Positions 42,306 through 48,956 of a stretch of 64,000 nucleotides of DNA are shown here, piece after piece. The stretch is from Candidatus Woesearchaeota archaeon B3_Woes (GTDB taxonomy: Archaea; Nanobdellota; Nanobdellia; Woesearchaeales; B3-WOES): positions 613,533 to 677,532 of the forward strand of contig NJBG01000001.1 of assembly GCA_005222965.1 (NCBI GenBank). The letters run 5' to 3'. Below the pieces are notes generated by a model. It saw only the letters and a list, made by a program, of their open reading frames with translations, searched no databases and was not told the origin of the DNA. A program made the position numbers and the translations under genes. The first letter of the stretch is position 1. Each line of letters begins with the position of its first letter.

Positions 42306-42702
42306 GTTATAAAAGAACTATTGGCCTTTTAAAAAGGTTATGGTTTTAACAAAAAATATAAACCATCCTATTTTATTAAATAAATTTTTAAAAGATTATT
42401 TTAATTAAAACATTTTTCTATTTCATAACCTGTTTATGATTCAAATTTATTTAAAAAGTTATCGTTTGTGTTTTAGAAAACAACGATCAAAAAGTACATT
42501 TAATAGTATTAGTTGCAATATTACTCATGACACATCTAATTTAAAGAAAAAATAGCGAAAAATCCAATATTTATGCATATTCTTAAAGACTTACTTTTAA
42601 GGTGAAAATCTATTAGACGATAAAAGTTGAATTTTCACAAAAATCTTAAAGAATCGTAAGATTTATATATAAGATAAACACCCCTAATACAAGGGATTAA
42701 AT
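42306..42702. other. Divergent promoter region with repeats
   Basis: This 397-bp gap between rnpB and the HTH operon has no open reading frame of note. It holds an inverted repeat GTGAAAAT (42602-42609) and ATTTTCAC (42631-42638), a direct repeat TCTTAAAGA at 42581 and 42644 (63 bp apart), and CTTAC/GTAAG words next to them. A TATA box ATTTATATATAAG (about 42661-42673) lies about 36 bp upstream of the ATG at 42703. The repeats are good candidate operators for the operon's own DNA-binding proteins. Confidence 0.6.
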
Positions 42703-42975
42703 ATGCAAGAAAAACTCTTAAAACAGATGATTGAAAGAATGGATATTTTAATCAACTTAGGCATTCCACCTTTTAGCCCTGAAAAATATCCTGTTTCAGG
42801 ACTTTCCTGCGATATTTTAAAATTGTGTAATGCAGAGAATACTGTGGAAGATATAATCAAAAAAACAGGAAAAAATAGGAACCAGGTTGATGTAAATCTA
42901 AGCAAACTAAGAAGATTAGGGCTTATAAAGTCAATCACCAAAGACGGCAAAATATATTATTTAAGAATAAAGTGA
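42703..42975 (+). CDS. Small winged-helix protein, HTH array gene 1
   Basis: This is a 90-residue predicted DNA-binding protein. An N-terminal amphipathic helix (LLKQMIERMDILINLGIP) precedes a wHTH: LSCDILKLCNAENTVEDI, KKTGKNRNQVDVNLSKLRRL and a wing GKIYYLRIK. It is homologous along its whole length to gene 6 of the same array (44420-44692, also 90 aa, with IPPFS matching). The first gene of a tightly overlapping seven-gene operon, it follows a TATA box. Function unknown beyond DNA binding; the shared helix probably mediates dimerisation. Confidence 0.8.
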   Translation: MQEKLLKQMIERMDILINLGIPPFSPEKYPVSGLSCDILKLCNAENTVEDIIKKTGKNRNQVDVNLSKLRRLGLIKSITKDGKIYYLRIK

Positions 42976-42983
42976 GGTACAAA

Positions 42984-43202
42984 ATGGAATCAAATGATAT
43001 AAAAGCACTCACCAAAAGAATGGATGTAATCATAAACTTAATGATGAGAGATATAAAATTTAATGGAAATAACATAACGGACGCTGAAAAAATCAAATTG
43101 CTCAATGATATGGGTCTTAAATATACAGAAATCGCTGATATTATGGGAAAAACCCCTACTAATGTAAGTGTTGTGCTTGCAAAATTGAAGAGAAAAAAAT
43201 GA
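42984..43202 (+). CDS. Sigma-region-4-like HTH protein, HTH array gene 2
   Basis: This 72-residue protein has an amphipathic helix (DIKALTKRMDVIINLMMRD) then an HTH that resembles sigma region 4 (EKIKLLNDMGLKYTEIADIM and GKTPTNVSVVLAKLKRKK). GAGGT lies 8 nt before the ATG at 42984, so an alternative start at 42972 is rejected. It ends in a 4-nt overlap (ATGA) with gene 3. The recognition helix is very basic. It has the same architecture as gene 3. Confidence 0.78.
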   Translation: MESNDIKALTKRMDVIINLMMRDIKFNGNNITDAEKIKLLNDMGLKYTEIADIMGKTPTNVSVVLAKLKRKK

Positions 43203-43417
43203 CTGAAGCAATACTACATGAAATTAGTAAAAAATTGGACAAATTGATAGCTATAAGTGCAATTCAAGGAAAAGATGAAGATAGGCAGATAAAAATCCTA
43301 AAATCTCTTAAGTTTACATATAAAGATATTAGTAATCTAATAGGGATACCAGAAGGAACACTAAAAATAAGAGACCATAGAGAGAGGAAAAATTTAAATG
43401 CAAAATCTAAATCCTAA
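43199..43417 (+). CDS. Sigma-region-4-like HTH protein, HTH array gene 3
   Basis: This 72-residue protein has a helix (LHEISKKLDKLIAISAIQG) and HTH (RQIKILKSLKFTYKDISNLI, then GIPEGTLKIRDHRERKNL). The KLDKLIA helix is the clearest form of the motif shared across the array. It overlaps gene 2 by 4 nt and gene 4 by 20 nt. It is a probable DNA-binding partner of gene 2. Confidence 0.78.
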   Translation: MTEAILHEISKKLDKLIAISAIQGKDEDRQIKILKSLKFTYKDISNLIGIPEGTLKIRDHRERKNLNAKSKS

Positions 43418-44123
43418 AATTATCAAATATTTGGAGAAAAAAACAGGTCAAAAAGAAGCAACGATTAGAACTAACATATCATTGCTTAAAAGAACATTCT
43501 CAGGTTCTACATCCAACGCAGTTGCCCATATTTATGCTCAAAAACACGGATATTCTGTTATGAGGATGATGGATCAAGAAGACAAAACGTCCTTACCTAA
43601 CATCGAAGTCAATAAACCAATAAAAATTAGTCAAAAAAAACCAATAAAAAAAGAAAAAATCGTAAAATTCATTAATTACAATTCCTCTGATTATTTTATA
43701 AAATCACATATTTTAGAAGTTAACAGGGCCTATACAAAAGGTTGTTTAACCTCAGTCAATATATTAATAAGAAAAATCATAGAAAATCTAATAATTGACG
43801 TATTAAGAAAAAAATTTCCACCAAATGGAACTAATATTGAACTATATTATGATACAAATCGAAAGAGATACAAAGATTTTAGTGTTGTTCTTGATAGTTT
43901 ATATCAAAAAAGGACGGAGTTTGATGGCACCGATGTGGGAAAAATTATTGAAAGACTAGTGCCTCTAGCAAAAAAAATTAAAGATGACGCTAATGATAAA
44001 ACCCACTCTTGGTTTTATATAGTAAATTCAAAGAAAGAGTTAGATGATTTGTGCATTAATGATATCATAGAATTGATAAAGAAATTAGAAATGTCAGTAG
44101 GAATTCGAAAAGAAGGTGAATAA
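43398..44123 (+). CDS. HTH plus HEPN/DUF4145-like protein, HTH array gene 4
   Basis: This is a 241-residue protein, the largest in the array. Residues 1-60 resemble a small DNA-binding domain (ATIRTNISLLKRTFSGSTSN). A lysine-rich linker follows, then an all-helical domain: SHILEVNRAYTKGCLTSVNI, IRKIIENLIIDVLRKKF and a C-terminal KIKDDANDKTHSWFYIV. This layout matches the HEPN-fold DUF4145 pattern with a conserved N-x-x-H; the classical R-x4-6-H ribonuclease motif is not seen. GAGAGG precedes the ATG. It might sense nucleotides or RNA or couple to toxin-like functions; this is inference. Confidence 0.7.
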   Translation: MQNLNPKIIKYLEKKTGQKEATIRTNISLLKRTFSGSTSNAVAHIYAQKHGYSVMRMMDQEDKTSLPNIEVNKPIKISQKKPIKKEKIVKFINYNSSDYFIKSHILEVNRAYTKGCLTSVNILIRKIIENLIIDVLRKKFPPNGTNIELYYDTNRKRYKDFSVVLDSLYQKRTEFDGTDVGKIIERLVPLAKKIKDDANDKTHSWFYIVNSKKELDDLCINDIIELIKKLEMSVGIRKEGE

Positions 44124-44409
44124 AACGAACGAAAAAGAATTACTCTCGGAAATTTTAAAATGGGAAAGACTAAAAGGAATTCAAACTTTAAGGCAGATTA
44201 TACCTGAATTGATAGATACAGAAGAAAAAAGAAAGCTTTATGAAATGACTGATGGAAAAAACGGAATAAAAGAAATTCAATCAAAGGTGACGATCTCCTC
44301 TGGAAAAATCTCTTTATTGTGGAATTTTTGGTATTATAATGGTCTTTTAGAAAAAGAAGGGCAAAAATTTAAGAAGATAATCTCATTAAAGGAGTTAGGA
44401 CTAAGTTGA
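44116..44409 (+). CDS. Winged-helix protein, HTH array gene 5
   Basis: This is a 97-residue protein, start GTG at 44116, overlapping gene 4 by 8 nt. It is homologous to gene 7: KLYEMTDGKNGIKEIQSKV against RIYQLSDGKNSTNEISKKL, and the N-terminal helix LLSEILKWERLKGIQTLR against IIKELKKQNKWLRFL. The wHTH is VTISSGKISLLWNFWYYNGL with FKKIISL at the end. A tryptophan-rich recognition region is common to both. Confidence 0.72.
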   Translation: MNKTNEKELLSEILKWERLKGIQTLRQIIPELIDTEEKRKLYEMTDGKNGIKEIQSKVTISSGKISLLWNFWYYNGLLEKEGQKFKKIISLKELGLS

Positions 44410-44419
44410 GGTGATTTAA

Positions 44420-44692
44420 ATAGATAAGAAACTTGAAGACATCAAAAAACAACTAGATATTATCATTTCATTAATGATCCCTCCTTTCTCCAAGGATAAA
44501 TATAATCTTAAAGAAGGTACTCAAATGGATGTGTTAGAGTTATGTGATTTAAGTTGTACTCAACAAGATATGGCCTCCGAATTAAAAAAGACAAAAAAGG
44601 CAATAAGTAGGGCAATAGAAGAACTTAAATCAAAAAATTTGATTAGAGTTGTAAAAAGGAAAGATAGAAATATCTATTTGAGACTGAAGTAG
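44420..44692 (+). CDS. Winged-helix protein with apparent AUA start, HTH array gene 6
   Basis: The reading frame is open from 44420 to 44692 (90 aa) and would read IDKKLEDIKKQLDIIISLMIPP, which aligns with the N-terminus of gene 1 and has the same total length. The first codon is ATA, and a perfect GAGGTGA lies 5 nt upstream (44408-44414). The next in-frame ATG at 44474 would delete the conserved helix and has no ribosome site. I infer an ATA start (or a recent ATG to ATA change). The DNA-binding part has CTQQDMASELKKTKKAISRA. Confidence 0.68.
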   Translation: MDKKLEDIKKQLDIIISLMIPPFSKDKYNLKEGTQMDVLELCDLSCTQQDMASELKKTKKAISRAIEELKSKNLIRVVKRKDRNIYLRLK

Positions 44693-44700
44693 GTGTAATT

Positions 44701-45015
44701 ATGAATAATGATATAATAAAAGAATTAAAGAAGCAGAATAAATGGTTAAGGTTCTTGGCTTTTAACTCTTTGAGAGGCATATTAAGATCTTCTTTAGAAA
44801 ATAATGAACAAAAGCGAATCTATCAATTATCTGATGGCAAAAATAGTACTAATGAGATTTCTAAGAAACTACAAGAAGAAGGTATTAAAATAAGTCATAT
44901 GACTGTATATAATTATTGGAAAAGGTGGAATGCCCTAGGAATTGTTGAACCTTCAGAAAAGTATTCAGGAAGATTCAAAAAAATAGTAAATCTTGATAAT
45001 TTTAATTTAAATTGA
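44701..45015 (+). CDS. Winged-helix protein, HTH array gene 7
   Basis: This is a 104-residue protein homologous to gene 5: N-terminal helix (IIKELKKQNKWLRFLAFNSL) and wHTH (LSDGKNSTNEISKKLQEEGI, SHMTVYNYWKRWNALGIVEP) ending FKKIVNLDNF. An AGGTG site lies 7 nt upstream. It is the last gene of the operon, followed by 55 nt and then the tRNA-Ser fragment on the other strand. Confidence 0.78.
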   Translation: MNNDIIKELKKQNKWLRFLAFNSLRGILRSSLENNEQKRIYQLSDGKNSTNEISKKLQEEGIKISHMTVYNYWKRWNALGIVEPSEKYSGRFKKIVNLDNFNLN

Positions 45016-45069
45016 TTTATTGATAGAGATATTGATAAGAATTTTTATATTAAAAGAATATATTTAAAA

Positions 45070-45114
45070 CACCACCGCCCGGATTCGAACCAGGATATCC
45101 TTGCGGAAACCAGC
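45070..45114 (-). pseudogene. Intronless 3' half of tRNA-Ser
   Basis: On the minus strand this reads GCTGG, TTTCCGCAAGGATAT, CCTGG, TTCGAAT, CCGGG, CGGTGGT and G: positions 39 to 73 of the tRNA-Ser encoded at 48370-48543, differing only at positions 41 and 72. It lacks the T-loop intron that the full gene carries. No 5' half is adjacent. It is probably a truncated duplicate left by integration or recombination at the tRNA; a split-tRNA 3' half is a less likely alternative because C72 is mutated. Confidence 0.75.
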
Positions 45115-45158
45115 TTACATGCAAATGTTTAAGACTTTACTTATTTTAAAATTAGAAT

Positions 45159-46655
45159 TCACAGTTTTCTTACAATACCTTTATCAGCATCAACTTCAAC
45201 ATAATCTCCGTCTTTGAAAACTTTTGTTCCAACCTGGGTTAAAATAAGACAAGGAATCTTGAATTCTCTGGCCACAATAGAAGTATGTGAAAGTAAAGAT
45301 CCTTGGTCAGCAACAATAGCAGCCGATTTTTTAATTACTGAAGTCAATTCAGTTGTTGTATCTCTAGTAACCATAATGTTTCCTTGTTCAATTTTCTTAG
45401 CTTCATTAACTGAAGTAATAACTTTAACAATGCCCTTAACTTTTCCAGGGTAAGCAACAACTCCCTTAACTTCTTGATAATTATCAACAGATTCTTTCCA
45501 CATTAACTTATTACCCATCTCTACAGCTTTATCTCCCTGATAAATAGTTATCTCCATGTTCTCTAAAAGGATAGTTCTATGTGCTTTTCTCTCAGCAATG
45601 TCCTGCTGATTAGCTTTTGTCCCATCTCGCAGCATCTTTCTGATTTCGTCAGGAGTATTGTAACGTACATCAATCCAGTCTCCAGAATCTGTACGCTTAC
45701 CAATCTCACTCAGCAATGGTCTGGAAACATAAATCCCTTCAACTAAATCAGCCTTGGTGTAATCTAGAATAATCAAAAATTCCTGCATTGCAAAAACAAG
45801 ATTTTTAAAGAAATCTGAACAAGTGTGTGTTGCAAAGAATTCAGCCTGAAACTTTTTGGTTAGCTCAAGTCTTTCATTAGGAGACTTTAAATCCTTCCAA
45901 TCAACATTCCCTGCTTTAAATTCCTCAATTCTCTTCCAGAGATGTTTTTTATAATCTTCTATCTCCCAGGCAGTTCTAATATATTCCTGATGAAATGATC
46001 CATAAAGTTTTACTAATTGATTTAATTTTTCCTTAATCTCTTCTTTTTCACAAAATTCATTAAAAACCTCCAATTTCTTCTCACTAACAATATTCTCAAA
46101 CTCGTTTTGGATTTCAAAAAGTAACTGTTCTTCCTTCTGAACAGTTGTTAGTCTTGTTGGAGTTAACAGAAGTGCAGTAAATTCAATGATTTTACCTTGA
46201 GTCTTTTCACCGTCATTAAGAATTTTTAATAACTCTTTCTCAAATAAATCCTGCAAGTCAGAAACATAAATCGCCCACACCATTGGATGAATTGTAGCAA
46301 GGTAAAGATAATAGTATTTATTAAAGAACCCTATAAGTTCCTCATTTGTTGATTTTGAAAAGTCGATTCCTCCAAACTCTTTAATCTCCTCCAGAGCATC
46401 TTTATAGAATTTATCTAAGTTAGCAAAAAAGTCTGCAGTATATTTCCCTTCCAGCAACTCTTTTTCAGTCAAATTTCTAACTTCTTTTCTGTCATCAATA
46501 TGATAGCAAGTTCTTGCTGGAGGACCATCTGCAACCAATAATGCTTTTTTGATCATAACATCTGTCCTAGGAATTTTAGTTCTGTATGAATCTACTATTC
46601 CATAACCTTCTAAAAAAGTCTGGTTTCTGATACCCACAGTTACATATTTTTTCAT
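45159..46655 (-). CDS. PEP-utilising phosphohistidine-domain protein
   Basis: This is a 498-residue protein with a C-terminal swivelling phosphohistidine domain like that of PEP synthase: GVVAYPGKVKGIVKVITS, then GNIMVTRDTTTELTSVI and the phosphorylatable His in DQGSLLSHTSIVAREFKIPC. The N-terminal 380 residues are helical and lack an ATP-grasp fold, so it is not a complete PEP synthase. It may receive a phosphoryl group from another protein. It is the last of three genes in a cassette bounded by tRNA-Ser sequences. The upstream histidine phosphatase lies 1 nt away. Confidence 0.82.
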   Translation of the reverse strand: MKKYVTVGIRNQTFLEGYGIVDSYRTKIPRTDVMIKKALLVADGPPARTCYHIDDRKEVRNLTEKELLEGKYTADFFANLDKFYKDALEEIKEFGGIDFSKSTNEELIGFFNKYYYLYLATIHPMVWAIYVSDLQDLFEKELLKILNDGEKTQGKIIEFTALLLTPTRLTTVQKEEQLLFEIQNEFENIVSEKKLEVFNEFCEKEEIKEKLNQLVKLYGSFHQEYIRTAWEIEDYKKHLWKRIEEFKAGNVDWKDLKSPNERLELTKKFQAEFFATHTCSDFFKNLVFAMQEFLIILDYTKADLVEGIYVSRPLLSEIGKRTDSGDWIDVRYNTPDEIRKMLRDGTKANQQDIAERKAHRTILLENMEITIYQGDKAVEMGNKLMWKESVDNYQEVKGVVAYPGKVKGIVKVITSVNEAKKIEQGNIMVTRDTTTELTSVIKKSAAIVADQGSLLSHTSIVAREFKIPCLILTQVGTKVFKDGDYVEVDADKGIVRKL

Positions 46656-46656
46656 C

Positions 46657-47475
46657 CTATTTTTTCAGATAATTTTTGATCTTAACATTCCCTTCAATTG
46701 GACGTAAACTTTCTCTGCCATCACGCAGATCTTCCTTAGTATAACCTAAAACCATAACTTCATCATGGTCTTGTGGGAATATATGTCTTTGTTCACTCCC
46801 AAAATTTTTAGACATATTGCAACCAATTGTTCCAAAAGCCGAATATTCCAAATTGAATCCACTTGATGAACATGAAGAAACAACTACAATATTTAAAGGT
46901 TTAGAAGCCTTGTCTGCTTTTTCAATAACACTCCCTTGAAAATTACATACTTGCCTTTCTATTTCATCAAAAGAAGCAAGTGTTTGATCTCCAGGAAACA
47001 CTGCTTGTCGTAAATCCCTGTCAGAATAAGCTCCACTATATAAAGGGTCAAAAGGATAAATTCCCATTTTCACAGGATCAAAACTAATTTCTCTTCCATC
47101 TGGCAATTCCACATAATAAAGACCATCCCATCTTGGTTGAAATCTACTTAATTGGTATGTCTGTTCAGTTTCTATAGGTGGTTGTTCAGACATCTGTCCA
47201 GATAAGACAGCATTAAGGCTATCATCTGGAATAATAATTCCATTATATCCAACTTCTTCCTTAATTCTTTCTAAAGTCTGATTATGTCTTTTTAACGTAC
47301 CAGTTAAAATACAATTAAGATTTTCAATACTCTTTACTAATTGAGAAAGATCACTAACAGCTACTCTACCTTCTTTAGTCAATCCAGTATCTCTTTCACC
47401 AAAGCCCTGTCTATTTTGAACAGACTCTTGATGTCTTATAAAATACAAAGTTAACAATAAATTATTCTCATCCAT
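46657..47475 (-). CDS. Histidine phosphatase superfamily protein, atypical active site
   Basis: This 272-residue protein has the RHG-type motif as LYFIRHQESVQNRQGFG (normally RHGE) and an Arg-containing CILTGTLKRHNQTLERI. The second catalytic His motif of the superfamily (SHGG) is replaced by VVVSSCSSSGFNLEY, so phosphatase activity may be lost or changed. The start at 47475 lies 1 nt after the TraB-like stop. It sits between the TraB-like and PEP-domain genes; these may form a phosphoryl-transfer cassette. Confidence 0.75.
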   Translation of the reverse strand: MDENNLLLTLYFIRHQESVQNRQGFGERDTGLTKEGRVAVSDLSQLVKSIENLNCILTGTLKRHNQTLERIKEEVGYNGIIIPDDSLNAVLSGQMSEQPPIETEQTYQLSRFQPRWDGLYYVELPDGREISFDPVKMGIYPFDPLYSGAYSDRDLRQAVFPGDQTLASFDEIERQVCNFQGSVIEKADKASKPLNIVVVSSCSSSGFNLEYSAFGTIGCNMSKNFGSEQRHIFPQDHDEVMVLGYTKEDLRDGRESLRPIEGNVKIKNYLKK

Positions 47476-47476
47476 T

Positions 47477-48265
47477 TTAACAATTAAGTGCTTTTTCAAT
47501 ATGACTATATATTTCCTGTAAAAACCCTATATCCTGTGGAGTTAATTTATCTTCTCTTTTAGTTTCTAGATGTGTTCTCCAATTTGGAGCAGAGACTTCT
47601 CTTTCATCTAACACAGATTTAACAAAAGGAACATGATAATCTCCAACACACACAACAATTTTTCCATCATGTTTGTTTCTAAAATGTCTTATGTCAGGAC
47701 CCCACAATTCAAACTCTCTTACATCTCCTAAAAATTTTTCAAAATCATAACTAAAGTGATCTAAGTCTCTTTGGTCTAATTCATTTTCTTCCCAATATTG
47801 AAGTAATCTCATATAATTTTTCAAGGTTCTCTCGACATCTAAAAAACTAAATCTTCCTCTATAAACCCCAGCAAAAGCAAGAGTAGATTCAAAAGATATA
47901 TCTATTCCTTCTTGATAGCAATTTCTAACATGGACACAAGGAACAAATAGTTCAGCAATATGCTCAGGAACATACTTTAAAACAATCTCCCCAATATCTT
48001 CATCTACTCTATTCCCTGACAAATATTCAATCAGTACTTGCCCAACAGAAGCTTTAACTAATAATTCGGTTGACATAGGATGAAATTGTGCTTGAAATTC
48101 TTCTGGAGTTTCCATCATCAAAGCAGATGTATTTTCTAAAGAGGTAATTAATTCAAGCACAGAATCTTGCGGGATTTGAAATCCATGATCAATAGATCCC
48201 ACTAAGACGTATCGTCCTTTTGGATCTTTTACAATATTAGGTTTATTAGTGGTTCTTTCTATCAT
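47477..48265 (-). CDS. TraB/GumN/ChaN-like protein
   Basis: This 262-residue protein has an N-terminal motif YVLVGSIDHGFQIPQDSVLE followed by SALMMETPEEF, and a C-terminal KIVVCVGDYHVPFVKSVL. Both halves resemble the TraB/PrgY/GumN fold, in which paired GxxH and E motifs form a metal-binding or proteolytic site. The activity in this family is uncertain. It is the first gene of the three-gene cassette; the start (MIERTTNKPNIV) is 105 nt from tRNA-Ser. Confidence 0.6.
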   Translation of the reverse strand: MIERTTNKPNIVKDPKGRYVLVGSIDHGFQIPQDSVLELITSLENTSALMMETPEEFQAQFHPMSTELLVKASVGQVLIEYLSGNRVDEDIGEIVLKYVPEHIAELFVPCVHVRNCYQEGIDISFESTLAFAGVYRGRFSFLDVERTLKNYMRLLQYWEENELDQRDLDHFSYDFEKFLGDVREFELWGPDIRHFRNKHDGKIVVCVGDYHVPFVKSVLDEREVSAPNWRTHLETKREDKLTPQDIGFLQEIYSHIEKALNC

Positions 48266-48369
48266 TTTAATAATTAAGCGATTTTAATGTCACTTTATAG
48301 TGGTTATTTATTTATAAAACCTTCTATTTTATGTAATATAACTGTATATTAAACTATTATAGAATAATA

Positions 48370-48543
48370 CGCCACCGCCCGGACTTTCGATGCAAAGCAT
48401 TGAAATTTTCTTCGCTTATTCGAACCAGGATATCCTTGCGGAAACCGGCTAACCTGATATCCTATGTGGATTAACACTCAAGGCTTACGCTTCTAACCCA
48501 TACGAGCTAGAATCGGCGCAGTACCAGATTGTGCCACGGTGGC
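48370..48543 (-). tRNA. tRNA-Ser (anticodon TGA) with three BHB introns
   Basis: The acceptor GCCACCG pairs with CGGTGGC, with discriminator G as in archaeal tRNA-Ser. Three insertions must be removed. Intron 1 (48485-48513, 29 nt, position 29/30) contains TTCTA/TAGAA. Intron 2 (48451-48476, 26 nt, position 37/38) has central helix CTTG/CAGG. Intron 3 (48384-48418, 35 nt, T-loop, position about 59/60) has inner helix GCGAAG/CTTTGC. The four exons give a perfect anticodon stem CCGGC/GCCGG with loop CTTGAGA, variable arm TTTCCGCAAGGATAT and an 84-nt tRNA; 84 plus 90 intron nt equals the 174-nt span. Confidence 0.9.
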
Positions 48544-48596
48544 ATAAAGAACCTTTATTAATATTTATTTATAAATCTATTGTTATGATTTTTCTA

Positions 48597-48692
48597 AATA
48601 CAAACCTTTATATCAACCTTAATACAAAGTATAATACCAACATTAATACAAAGAGTAATACAAACCTAAATACCAACCATTATACTATTAGA
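48597..48692. repeat. Eight-unit 12-bp tandem repeat (iteron-like)
   Basis: The word ATACMAAS (or close variants) starts at 48598, 48610, 48622, 48634, 48646, 48658, 48670 and 48682, an exact 12-bp period over eight units (for example ATACAAACC, ATACCAACC, ATACAAAG). It lies just upstream of the TATA box of the small HTH gene at 48744. Such arrays usually bind several copies of a regulator or initiator. A micro-ORF (48585-48698) runs through it but its product would be only an NTNx repeat. Confidence 0.85.
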
Positions 48693-48743
48693 CGGTAGTT
48701 ATAAACTTTTATATACAACAAAAAAAGGAACTAGTATAGTTAT

Positions 48744-48956
48744 ATGGTTACCAGAAAACAGAAACTAGGTAAATCAATAGATCAGGATATTCTTAACGCT
48801 CTAAACTCCTCAAAAAACCCAATCTCAACAAGGAATTTATCAATTAAAATAAACAGAGCATGGTATTCTGTCCAAACACACTGTTTAAAATTACAATTAG
48901 AGAATAAAATCAACGGATTCAAAGTAACTAATATTAATGTATGGCAATCAAAATGA
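48744..48956 (+). CDS. Small winged-helix protein heading the surface operon
   Basis: This is a 70-residue protein: SIDQDILNALNSSKNPISTR, NLSIKINRAWYSVQTHCLK and a basic wing (INGFKVTNINVW). A TATA box (TTTTATATA, about 48707-48716) lies about 28 bp upstream, suggesting a leaderless start. It overlaps the next gene by 4 nt (ATGA) and directly follows the 12-bp iteron array, so it is the best candidate to bind those repeats. Confidence 0.78.
   Translation: MVTRKQKLGKSIDQDILNALNSSKNPISTRNLSIKINRAWYSVQTHCLKLQLENKINGFKVTNINVWQSK

Noticed and set aside
42684-42950. Open frame antisense to the first HTH array gene
   Set aside because: It lies opposite a gene with a clear paralog (44420-44692) and a good promoter, and has no motif of its own.
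45070-45117. Split tRNA 3' half as in Nanoarchaeum
   Set aside because: An intact tRNA-Ser(TGA) exists in the window, position 72 is mutated, and no matching 5' half with complementary leader is visible; a truncated duplicate is simpler, though a full-genome search could revive the idea.
48597-48692. CRISPR-like array
   Set aside because: The repeated unit is only about 8 conserved bases every 12 bp, far too short for repeat-spacer structure, and no cas gene is present.
48585-48698. Micro-ORF with NTNx tetrapeptide repeats
   Set aside because: The reading frame follows automatically from the 12-bp period, which is a multiple of three; no ribosome site is present and the product is low complexity, so iterons explain it better.
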